This document shows positions 1-6,880 of a stretch of DNA of 15,203 nucleotides, piece by piece (positions within the stretch are counted from its first letter, which is position 1; every line of letters starts with the position of its first letter). The notes beneath the pieces were generated by a model, which saw nothing but the letters and a program-made list of their open reading frames with translations, had not been told where the DNA came from and did no database searches. The stretch covers positions 1-15,203 of the forward strand of contig JAUXFJ010000009.1 in NCBI GenBank assembly GCA_030620065.1. Reading direction: 5' to 3'. The DNA comes from Anaerolineaceae bacterium (GTDB lineage Bacteria > Chloroflexota > Anaerolineae > Anaerolineales > Anaerolineaceae). A program made the translations under genes and the position numbers.

Positions 1-806
1 AAGAGTGCCATAGCATCCAATGTTTGCGCGACAGTGTGGCCGCGCTTATTCAATTTCAGGATACGATCGTCTAAACTTTGAGCACCAATCTGAACTTTAG
101 TTACGCCAAGATAGCGGTACCAGGAAAGTTCCTCCTCCGTAATAAGATCGGGGCGTGTTTCTACTACCATGCCAACATTGCGACGGGCACTATTCTCATT
201 ACGACTTTGAGCCTGGGTCAGATTGTCTCCATCAGCCAAGTCATCAGGATTAAACTCATTCATAGCATCAAAACATCGCCTGATGAACCATTCTTGATAA
301 TCACGCGGATATGCGCTCCAGCTTCCTCCCAATACGAGCAGCTCTATCTTGTCAGTTGGATGACCAACTTCATATAGAGCCTGGATACGGACTGACACCT
401 GTTTGAAGGGATCAAAATTATTTTGCAAACCCCTCATTGCACCCGGTTCATCGGAAAGATAACTCTGCGGCATATCCACTTCCGTTGGGCAGAAAATACA
501 CTCGCCAGGGCAAGGATGCGGCCGTGTAAGAACTGTAACTATGGTCACGCCTGAAAGGGTACGGCCAGGCTTCATTCTTATCTTTGCCAATAAAGCTGAA
601 TCTTCATCCCACTCCCCACTTTCTAACAATTGATGATAAACCTTTACCAATGCATGCTTGCCAAGAAAGCCACCTTCAGGCAGCGGATATTGTCTCATTG
701 CAGAACGAACATCAAGACCATTGCGAATTGCTTCAAGTGCCAAACGGGCAAGCTGCAATTTTTCTTCGCTATAAACTCTCTTTTGTCTCCAAATTTCCTC
801 ACGCAT
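1..806 (-). CDS. elp3: Elp3-family tRNA uridine-34 carboxymethyl-forming enzyme, partial (N-terminal part)
   Basis: Elp3 uses radical SAM chemistry and acetyl-CoA to start cm5U formation at wobble U34 of tRNA; in bacteria and archaea it works without the other Elongator subunits. Reading the minus strand from ATG at 806 gives about 268 residues with no stop before the window edge. The helical N-terminal region is followed by RPHPCPGECIFCP, whose cysteines C99, C103 and C106 form the Cx3Cx2C cluster motif of Elp3. ETRPD (216-220) and the block AQSLDDRILKLNKRGH (about 242-257) are further family signatures. The C-terminal acetyltransferase domain must lie beyond position 1. Upstream of the ATG only a distant AGG is seen, so the start is less certain than the identity. 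The gene is divergent from a Trm9-like methyltransferase, with 107 bases between the start codons. No frame break was seen. Confidence 0.93.
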   Translation of the reverse strand, partial: MREEIWRQKRVYSEEKLQLARLALEAIRNGLDVRSAMRQYPLPEGGFLGKHALVKVYHQLLESGEWDEDSALLAKIRMKPGRTLSGVTIVTVLTRPHPCPGECIFCPTEVDMPQSYLSDEPGAMRGLQNNFDPFKQVSVRIQALYEVGHPTDKIELLVLGGSWSAYPRDYQEWFIRRCFDAMNEFNPDDLADGDNLTQAQSRNENSARRNVGMVVETRPDLITEEELSWYRYLGVTKVQIGAQSLDDRILKLNKRGHTVAQTLDAMAL

Positions 807-876
807 GGTGTTTCTATTTTACCTAATTAACTCTCTCTCAGGGAAAAACAATAAAGAAGGCTTCCTGTCTCGCAAG

Positions 877-907
877 TTGATTCAATTACAAGAATTCCTG
901 CTATACT
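877..907 (+). promoter_or_regulatory. Candidate promoter placing the transcript start at the ATG of the Trm9-like gene
   Basis: TTGATT (877-882) and TATACT (902-907) are separated by 19 bases, which is long but tolerated. A start about seven bases after the -10 falls on or next to the ATG at 914. No Shine-Dalgarno sequence lies between the -10 and the ATG, so a leaderless mRNA is plausible. This is inferred from sequence alone. Confidence 0.45.
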
Positions 908-913
908 TGCAAA

Positions 914-1657
914 ATGGAAAAGGAAATTCGAGAGAAATTGTTAAATATCAATACTGATTTCTATTCTGCTTTTGCAAGATCATTTTCCACAACGCGTGCC
1001 AAGGTTCAACCTGGCATACAACGGCTTATTGAGAATATCCCCGAACCCGCGAATTTACTTGATCTAGGCTGCGGTAATGGGATATTTCTTCATTGCCTTG
1101 CTGAACAAGGATTCTGCGGAAGTTATACGGGTTTAGATTTTAGCCCAAAACTTCTTGCAGACGCGCAGGAATTAAATCGGTCAATTCAATCAATCAAAAT
1201 GGATTTTAAAACAATAGACCTTTCTACGAACGATTGGGATGCCGGATTGGTTAAAGTATCTTTCGATATCGTTACAACATTTGCTGTACTGCATCACTTA
1301 CCGGACGCAAATATGCGCAAGGTATTAATAAATAAAATTCACAAGTTTCTCAAACCAAATGGGGCTTTTTTGTTTTCTGTTTGGCAGTTCACCAACAGCC
1401 AGCGACTGAGAAAACGTATTCTTCCCTGGGCGTCAATACAGATGTCACCGGGAGATGTAGAAACCGGGGATACACTGCTTGATTGGCGCGCAGAGGCAGA
1501 TTCAGGCCAGATCGGTTTAAGGTATGTACACCTATTTAATGAACCAGAGCTATCAAACCTGGCTCAGGAAACCGGTTTTACAATTCAGTCACACTTTTAT
1601 TCAGATGGTCGTGAGGGAAATTTAGCACTTTATCACGTTTGGGTAAAAGAAGGCTGA
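914..1657 (+). CDS. Trm9/ALKBH8-type class I SAM-dependent methyltransferase
   Basis: This 247-residue Rossmann methyltransferase has motif I LLDLGCGNG at 48-56, the acidic residue after beta-2 at D75 (GLD), and FDIVTTFAVLHHLP at 117-130. Several features go beyond a generic methyltransferase and match the Trm9/ALKBH8 family. These are the N-terminal FYSAFARSFSTTRAK (about 16-30), the VW plus Arg-rich plus PW region at 156-172, and RYVHLFNEPEL at 203-213 (Trm9 has RYYHLYREGEL). Trm9 methylates the carboxymethyl group of cm5U34, giving mcm5U in tRNA. The neighbouring divergent gene is Elp3, the enzyme that makes cm5U, which supports that role. In eukaryotes the partner is Trm112; none is seen here. 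No ribosome binding site precedes the ATG. The methyltransferase fold is certain; the tRNA substrate is inferred from motifs and neighbourhood. Confidence 0.82.
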   Translation: MEKEIREKLLNINTDFYSAFARSFSTTRAKVQPGIQRLIENIPEPANLLDLGCGNGIFLHCLAEQGFCGSYTGLDFSPKLLADAQELNRSIQSIKMDFKTIDLSTNDWDAGLVKVSFDIVTTFAVLHHLPDANMRKVLINKIHKFLKPNGAFLFSVWQFTNSQRLRKRILPWASIQMSPGDVETGDTLLDWRAEADSGQIGLRYVHLFNEPELSNLAQETGFTIQSHFYSDGREGNLALYHVWVKEG

Positions 1658-1736
1658 TACTTCAATCAAGCAAAAGGTCAAATCAAAGCTTAATTGTTAC
1701 TTTATCAATCTCCTATCTCAATTCCTAATTAATCAA

Positions 1737-2561
1737 TTATCCTAAAGCAACATCAAGCAGCATCATCACCGCAAAACCGAGCATGACACCAATCGTAGGA
1801 ATGTCAGAATGGGATTCCCGTTTAGATTCCGGGATAAGCTCTTCCGCAACTACATAAATCATTGCGCCAGCCGCAAAAGCTAAGGCATAAGGCAATATCG
1901 GACGCATCAACAGAACCGCAGCAGCGCCCAAAACCCCTGCAATCGGTTCAACCATACCCGAGAACTGACCAAACAAAAAAGCTTTACCCGATTTCATTCC
2001 CTCTCGTCGTAACGGAGCAGAAACCGCTAATCCTTCCGGGAAGTTCTGAATACCAATACCAATAGCCAATGCAACAGCGGAAGCCAGTGTAGCTTCTTCC
2101 AGACCAACCGCGGCTGCTCCAAATGCTACGCCGACAGCTAAACCTTCGGGTATATTATGTAAGGTTATGGCTAAAACCAGAAGCACACTACGCTGCCAGG
2201 AAGTCTTGATTCCCTCAGCCTGACTAAGATCATTCCCTAAATGAAGGTGAGGAAGAGTCTTATCCGCAGCGAATAAGAATAAGCCACCAAGCAAGAATCC
2301 CACAGTGGCAGGCACCCAACTGGGCACATTTAGATCCTGCGAAAGTTCAATTGCCGGAGCTAACAAGGACCAATAACTAGCTGCTATCATAACACCTGCA
2401 GCAAAACCCAACATACCATCCAGCAGCTTCCTGCTAATATCTTTTGCTGTAAATATTAACGCAGCCCCTAAAGCGGTAACTGCCCAAGTAAATAAGGTAG
2501 CAAAAAGAGCCTGTAAGACGGGATTGAACTTCTCTAAAAAGATTATCACGGTGATCAGCAT
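1737..2561 (-). CDS. ZIP-family divalent metal transporter (ZupT/GufA-like)
   Basis: This is a 274-residue, highly hydrophobic inner-membrane protein with about eight predicted membrane segments. ZIP proteins import Zn2+, Fe2+ or related metals into the cytoplasm. The two metal-site helices are clear: HNIPEG at 135-140 and NFPEG at 173-177. Further family residues are E205 in MVEPIAG and the acidic patch VVAEELIPES at 237-246. A short His-containing loop HLHLGND (105-111) sits between membrane segments and may help bind metal. Length is normal for bacterial ZIPs. The gene is convergent with the upstream methyltransferase and divergent from the next gene. The start at 2561 has no strong ribosome binding site, so a few residues either way are possible. 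Metal specificity cannot be read from the sequence. Confidence 0.9.
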   Translation of the reverse strand: MLITVIIFLEKFNPVLQALFATLFTWAVTALGAALIFTAKDISRKLLDGMLGFAAGVMIAASYWSLLAPAIELSQDLNVPSWVPATVGFLLGGLFLFAADKTLPHLHLGNDLSQAEGIKTSWQRSVLLVLAITLHNIPEGLAVGVAFGAAAVGLEEATLASAVALAIGIGIQNFPEGLAVSAPLRREGMKSGKAFLFGQFSGMVEPIAGVLGAAAVLLMRPILPYALAFAAGAMIYVVAEELIPESKRESHSDIPTIGVMLGFAVMMLLDVALG

Positions 2562-2642
2562 TTCGTTGTTCTAAACAATTATTAATAAATTAATTATATA
2601 CTAACATCTGCGTAGGATATAATCTCATCAGGAGATAAGAAC

Positions 2643-3665
2643 GTGAGTTTAAATCAAGGACAGATTAACATACTCCAGAGGACACTAAATCATCGTAAAC
2701 CTTTGATTGACCCCCAGCACAGATCAGCTTTAAGGTTATTAAATGGCTTTTATGAGGGAATCCCTGACCTGCTCGTTGATCTCTATGGATCAACATTAGT
2801 ATTCTACAACTACGCTGACCCAGCCCAAAAAGCCCAAACCACACTTGATGACCTACAACACTGGTATCAAAGTGAATTGCCCTGGGTTAAAAGCATACTG
2901 GTCAAAACGAGAATTTCCCCAGACCCTGAAGCACGCCGTGGAAGCACTATATATGGCAATCAACTTGAAAAGTCAATCACTGAAAACGACATCAACTATG
3001 CTCTAGACCTTAGAGTAAACCAAGATGCGAGCTTTTATATTGATACACGCGCCTTGCGAAGCTGGCTGCATCAAAACATGGCTGGCAAAACCATATTGAA
3101 CACCTTTGCTTATACAGGCTCCTTGGGTATTGCCGCACTGGCAGGCGGTGCCGCAAAAGTCATTCAGACAGATATCAATCAACGTTTCCTGGGACTTGCA
3201 AAAAAAAGCTGTGCACTTAATCACATAGCTATCCGACAATCTGATTTTTTCGCACTTGATTTCTATAAAATGGTCAATCGATTTAAAACGAATCAAACAC
3301 TCTTTGACTGTGTCATTATCGATCCGCCATTCTTCTCAATAACCTCAGCAGGTAAAGTAGACCTGGCCAACGAAAGCAAGCGCCTGATCAATAAAGTGCG
3401 CCCCCTGATAGCGCATGAAGGCTGGCTCATTACAATAAACAATGCTCTTTTTGTCAGCGGCGCTGAAGTGATGTCACAGCTCCAGGAACTCTGTCAAGGG
3501 GTTTACCTAAATTTTGAAGAAATTATCCCAGTTCCTGAGGACGTGACAGGCTTTGAAGATACAAAGGTCAAAACGCCGCCAACAGACCCAGCGCCATTCA
3601 ACCACCCTACAAAAATTGCCATCTTGCGAGTTTCCCGCAAGGATGGCAAGAGAGCTTCTCAATAA
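2643..3665 (+). CDS. RlmI/RlmK-like class I SAM-dependent methyltransferase lacking a PUA domain
   Basis: The 340-residue product resembles 23S rRNA cytosine/guanine methyltransferases of the RlmI/RlmK type. NTFAYTGSLG (153-162) is motif I, TDIN with D177 is motif II, and DPPFFS (227-232) is the DPPxF-type catalytic-loop motif. Residues 124-136, ending FYIDTR, correspond to the conserved segment before the Rossmann fold, and HPTKIAILR (321-329) matches the C-terminal strand. RlmI normally has an N-terminal PUA domain; residues 1-100 here do not obviously look like one. The start is GTG, supported by GGAGA at 2631-2635 about eight bases upstream; no ATG fits as well. RNA is the likely substrate, but the exact nucleotide is unknown. 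Confidence 0.8.
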   Translation: MSLNQGQINILQRTLNHRKPLIDPQHRSALRLLNGFYEGIPDLLVDLYGSTLVFYNYADPAQKAQTTLDDLQHWYQSELPWVKSILVKTRISPDPEARRGSTIYGNQLEKSITENDINYALDLRVNQDASFYIDTRALRSWLHQNMAGKTILNTFAYTGSLGIAALAGGAAKVIQTDINQRFLGLAKKSCALNHIAIRQSDFFALDFYKMVNRFKTNQTLFDCVIIDPPFFSITSAGKVDLANESKRLINKVRPLIAHEGWLITINNALFVSGAEVMSQLQELCQGVYLNFEEIIPVPEDVTGFEDTKVKTPPTDPAPFNHPTKIAILRVSRKDGKRASQ

Positions 3666-3759
3666 CATTTTCCCTAATACTGAATATGTTCTTTAGTTAA
3701 GATTTAAATTGTCATCCTGGCTGCTTTAGCGTTAAAAAACTGGTCCCACAATAGCAGGG

Positions 3760-3788
3760 TTGACGTATCGATTATCCTATGTTAAAAT
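3760..3788 (+). promoter_or_regulatory. Promoter of the tRNA-Gly/tRNA-Cys unit
   Basis: TTGACG (3760-3765) and TAAAAT (3783-3788) are separated by exactly 17 bases, a near-consensus housekeeping promoter. Predicted transcription starts near 3795, about 14 bases before tRNA-Gly. The 62-base gap between the two tRNAs shows no second promoter of this quality, so they are probably co-transcribed. Confidence 0.72.
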
Positions 3789-3808
3789 CTCAACCACTAC
3801 AGACTTAA

Positions 3809-3881
<73 letters not shown>

Positions 3882-3943
3882 CTAAGAACCGGCTGATACC
3901 AGGTGGCACCTTGAACGCTATTTGATATCAGTTTCTTAATTCT

Positions 3944-4014
3944 GGCGACGTGGCCAAGTGGAAAGGCACGGGTCTGCAAAACCCTTATCATGGGTTCGAA
4001 TCCCATCGTCGCCT
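3944..4014 (+). tRNA. tRNA-Cys (GCA)
   Basis: This is a complete cloverleaf. The acceptor stem GGCGACG pairs with CGTCGCC, followed by discriminator T4014. The anticodon loop CTGCAAA lies at 3974-3980, with anticodon GCA at 3976-3978. The T arm is ATGGG-TTCGAAT-CCCAT. CCA is not encoded. It lies 62 bases after tRNA-Gly and probably shares its promoter. Confidence 0.95.
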
Positions 4015-4035
4015 CTCTCTCTTTAAATCCTCATT

Positions 4036-4049
4036 CACTTTGCAAAGTG
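4036..4049 (+). other. Short perfect palindrome after the tRNAs
   Basis: CACTTTGCAAAGTG is self-complementary and can form a short hairpin 22 bases after tRNA-Cys. It also lies just past the stop of the convergent HAD gene. No T-run follows on either strand, so it is not a classical intrinsic terminator. It could be a weak shared transcription end or a processing signal. Confidence 0.3.
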
Positions 4050-4083
4050 CTATGCCCAAATTCATCAAAGACAAAGTGCAAAA

Positions 4084-4872
4084 TCAGCATTTACGCAACC
4101 ATTCCCCCAAATCTCGCAGATCATCAAAAACATAATCCGGCTTAAAAATCGAACTGTCTAAATCCTCCCTGCTTGTCTCGCCACTTAACACCAGAACCGT
4201 CGTCACTCCTACTGTTTGACCCAAAGCGATATCGGTGTAGAGCCGGTCCCCGACCATAGCACACGCTTCTGCCCTGACACCCAATTCCGCTGCAATCATA
4301 TCCACGATGATGCGGTTTGGCTTTCCGATCACCAAATCAGGCTCACGCCCAGTGGACGCTTTTATCATGGCGATCATCGAGCCAATATCAGGCATAAAAC
4401 CCGTTGGCGTGGGACAGTTGATATCAGGATGCGTTGCGATATAAGGTACCCCGTCCACAACATATTCACAAAGCTTCCGCAACTTGTCATAGGTCAGCGT
4501 GGTATCAAAACCCAGGACAAGCAGCTCTGGGTCCGTTTCAACCAACACAATACCATTTGCCTTGAAAGTGCTCTCCAAACCAGGAGTTCCAACAAGAAAT
4601 ACTTTTTTTGCAGACGTTTCTTCAAGTATATAGCGTACGGTTGCATCACCCGAAGTAAAAACCCTCGCGTTCTCAGCTCCGATACCTAAGCGAATCAGCT
4701 TTGCGTGATATTCCTCTTTACTTTTAGATGAGTTATTGGTTAAGAACATGAAAGGGATTCCCCTCTGATTGAACAGATCCAATAATTCCAGTCCCCCGGG
4801 GAGAAGATGATCGCCCAAGTATAAAGTTCCATCCATATCCAATAAGAAGCCTTTGATCTCATCTAATTTCAT
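4084..4872 (-). CDS. HAD-superfamily subfamily IIA phosphatase (NagD-like)
   Basis: The protein is 262 residues, the usual length for NagD/AraL/pNPPase-type cytoplasmic phosphatases. These hydrolyse small phosphate esters such as nucleotides or sugar phosphates. HAD motif 1 is LLDMDGT with nucleophile D12 and acid/base D14. Motif 2 is FLTNNSS with T45. Motif 3 is the lysine of IGKP (K184). Motif 4 is VGDRLYTD with D209 and D214. The C2-type cap lies between motifs 2 and 3, as in class IIA. The gene sits 106 bases after rnhA on the same strand, so it may be at the end of that transcript or have its own promoter. It converges on the two tRNAs. The physiological substrate cannot be told from sequence. 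Confidence 0.9.
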   Translation of the reverse strand: MKLDEIKGFLLDMDGTLYLGDHLLPGGLELLDLFNQRGIPFMFLTNNSSKSKEEYHAKLIRLGIGAENARVFTSGDATVRYILEETSAKKVFLVGTPGLESTFKANGIVLVETDPELLVLGFDTTLTYDKLRKLCEYVVDGVPYIATHPDINCPTPTGFMPDIGSMIAMIKASTGREPDLVIGKPNRIIVDMIAAELGVRAEACAMVGDRLYTDIALGQTVGVTTVLVLSGETSREDLDSSIFKPDYVFDDLRDLGEWLRKC

Positions 4873-4978
4873 AATTTAATGCCTGCCTTAGTCAAAATAA
4901 CCTCATTCAAAGTCTAAGCACTGCTGCTACCAGACATGTGGAAAAAGCACTCACCTGAATGGAAGATGTTTTTACAAT

Positions 4979-5431
4979 TCAGGAACGCGGAATTGCCCGC
5001 CGGGCAAGCCGATCGACACGTTCATTTTTTCTATTACCAGAATGCCCCCTCACCCAATGCCAGGAAATCTGGTGTTTTTCCAACTCAGCATCCAATGCCC
5101 GCCAGAGGTCTGCATTTGCAAGTTTGCCACCCTTACGACGCCAATGACGAGCTTTCCATCCTTCAAGCCACTCCGTTACGCCTCTTTTTAAGTATTCAGA
5201 ATCTGTAAATAATGTGACCTCGCAAGATTGACTGAGTTCTTTAAGACCTTCCAAGGCAGCTTGTAGCTCCATACGGTTATTGGTTGTATCAGCTTCTCCC
5301 CCTTGGAGTAATTTTTCATGCCTGCCAAAGGTCAATATTGCAGCCCAACCACCTGGACCTGGATTACCCCTGCACGCACCGTCGGTATAGATAATGACTT
5401 TAGGTCGCTCACTCATCTGCGTATATCTCAC
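4979..5431 (-). CDS. rnhA: Ribonuclease HI
   Basis: RNase HI cuts the RNA strand of RNA-DNA hybrids and removes primers and R-loops. All catalytic residues are visible with the GTG start numbering: D17 in YTDGACRGNPGPGG, E55 in NRMEL, D77 in FTDSEY, H130 in RGHSG and D140 in ERVDRLA. The basic protrusion (about 92-103, WKARHWRRKGGK) is present. Length is 150 residues, typical of bacterial RNase HI. The GTG start at 5431 has AGGA about five bases upstream. An ATG at 5416 (residue 6) would still overlap the previous gene by eight bases but lacks a well-placed ribosome binding site. Either way the start lies inside the end of the solute-binding lipoprotein gene, so translation is probably coupled. 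Confidence 0.96.
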   Translation of the reverse strand: MRYTQMSERPKVIIYTDGACRGNPGPGGWAAILTFGRHEKLLQGGEADTTNNRMELQAALEGLKELSQSCEVTLFTDSEYLKRGVTEWLEGWKARHWRRKGGKLANADLWRALDAELEKHQISWHWVRGHSGNRKNERVDRLARRAIPRS

Positions 5432-6875
5432 TTAATTCCTGAATTGTTGCATCCAGGAGCTCTAAAATATCCGGTAATCTGTCTGCATCACCCTGCAGGT
5501 ACTGCCAGAATGCATCTTCCAACACCAATCTGTCCAATTGCCATTGGGCGGTTAAAGGACCAAAATATGCCTCCGGCAGCATATCCATCAGATCATCCCA
5601 CTGCGGGTACGCTTGCTGATAGTCCTGAAGGAGTTCAACCGTCGATAGGCGGACAGGCCAGGTTCCATTTGCTTCTATAAAAACACGCTGCACTTCGCTG
5701 GATATCATCCAGCGCGTAAACAGCCAAGCTGCCAGCTGAGTTTCCGGTTCTGCTACAGTAACAATAAAAGACAATCCATCAACCAAAAGTGTTCCGGAAC
5801 CATCAGGTGAAGGATACGGTATTACAATCCACTCATCGCTATTCTGTGCTCTCAAAAAGGCTTGTGCTTGTAAGGTAATATCTTCCAGCTTTCCGCCGTA
5901 CACTAAGGCATAACGAGTCGCAAAGTAGTTATGTGGTGTCGGCTGCCTCCCCAGCCATGCACAGCGCAGCAATTGTCCATTCTCATCATATAGCGATTTA
6001 ACATACCCAAAAGAATCGAGACCAGCCTGTGTATTAAAATGAAGTGTTTCATTCTCAAGTGGAAGCTGCCCCCCAAAAGCATAAATCCAACTTAAAATTG
6101 CCGACGGACTACGATCAATCAACAGACCACCAGTTCCATCATTATCAAAATCTTTATCCTGAAGGTTCGATGAAGCCGCAGCACAGACCTGCTGCTTTAG
6201 TTCCTCAGGAGTTATTGGGGGTGCGTCGAAACCCAATTCATTCGCCCAGGTACGGTTATAGAACAAGACGGCCGCCGAAGCTGAAGCCGGAAAACCGATC
6301 AAACCTGATCCAACTTGATTCTGACGCAGGTAAACCTCAGGAATATCGCCCAGCTCTTCCTCGCTCAAACCCCATTCTGGATCAGCAATATATTTTGAAA
6401 GATCCAGCCAATAATACTCACCATCCAATCGTTGGGCTTGGAAAGGGTAAAGCACAGCCAATTCAGGCATATCGTTGGCTGCCAAACGGGTTTCCAAGGT
6501 ATCTAAAAGAACATCAGACCCGCCTGCTGATTCGACATCCACATGGATACCCCATTCATTGTGCTTATTAAAATCATTAACCAAACCCTGCACAAGCACG
6601 GCGGTTTCACCAGTCCAAGGGTGCAAGAATTCAATCGAGATTCCATCTAACTGCATCGGATCAATTTCCAAGTAAGGCAAACGTGTTGCAGTAGCAGATT
6701 CTAGTGCTTCAGTAGCTCTCTTTGTTGGCGCTTTACTCGCCTCGGCAGAATATTCATACGTTTGGGTCAACCCCAGCGAAACTTCCTCTGCTGAGTTGCT
6801 GCACGCAGCCAATAAACTACTGACCAAGATCAAAATGAAAACGAGGGAATAAAAATTCTTTTTTAGTTTCAACAT
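5409..6875 (-). CDS. Extracellular solute-binding lipoprotein (family 1, sugar-type)
   Basis: The 488-residue precursor starts with a lipoprotein signal peptide: Lys-rich start, hydrophobic stretch, lipobox LAAC with C25. It is therefore an exported, membrane-anchored protein. After a low-complexity linker (about 26-70), the fold matches family 1 solute-binding proteins of carbohydrate ABC importers. Supporting stretches are ISIEFLHPWTGE (79-90), a segment containing FPASASAAVLFYNRTW (195-210), FGGQLPLEN and WLFTRWM. DFDNDGTGG (242-250) looks like a calcium-binding DxDxDG loop. C231 and C305 could form a disulfide. No permease or ATPase gene is present, so this is an orphan receptor or the transporter lies elsewhere. 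It starts five bases after the site-2 protease stop, and its 3' end overlaps rnhA. The ligand is unknown. Confidence 0.88.
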   Translation of the reverse strand: MLKLKKNFYSLVFILILVSSLLAACSNSAEEVSLGLTQTYEYSAEASKAPTKRATEALESATATRLPYLEIDPMQLDGISIEFLHPWTGETAVLVQGLVNDFNKHNEWGIHVDVESAGGSDVLLDTLETRLAANDMPELAVLYPFQAQRLDGEYYWLDLSKYIADPEWGLSEEELGDIPEVYLRQNQVGSGLIGFPASASAAVLFYNRTWANELGFDAPPITPEELKQQVCAAASSNLQDKDFDNDGTGGLLIDRSPSAILSWIYAFGGQLPLENETLHFNTQAGLDSFGYVKSLYDENGQLLRCAWLGRQPTPHNYFATRYALVYGGKLEDITLQAQAFLRAQNSDEWIVIPYPSPDGSGTLLVDGLSFIVTVAEPETQLAAWLFTRWMISSEVQRVFIEANGTWPVRLSTVELLQDYQQAYPQWDDLMDMLPEAYFGPLTAQWQLDRLVLEDAFWQYLQGDADRLPDILELLDATIQELSEIYADE

Positions 6876-6880
6876 TAAAT

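Noticed and set aside
78..377. Plus-strand open frame at the left edge
   Set aside because: It is antisense to the Elp3 reading frame, which carries strong family motifs throughout; the frame has no family resemblance.
1..806. Elp3 as a truncated pseudogene
   Set aside because: The frame is open to the window edge with all expected motifs; the truncation is only the window boundary.
3950..4135. Plus-strand open frame starting inside tRNA-Cys
   Set aside because: It begins within the tRNA, has no ribosome binding site and runs into the 3' end of the convergent HAD gene.
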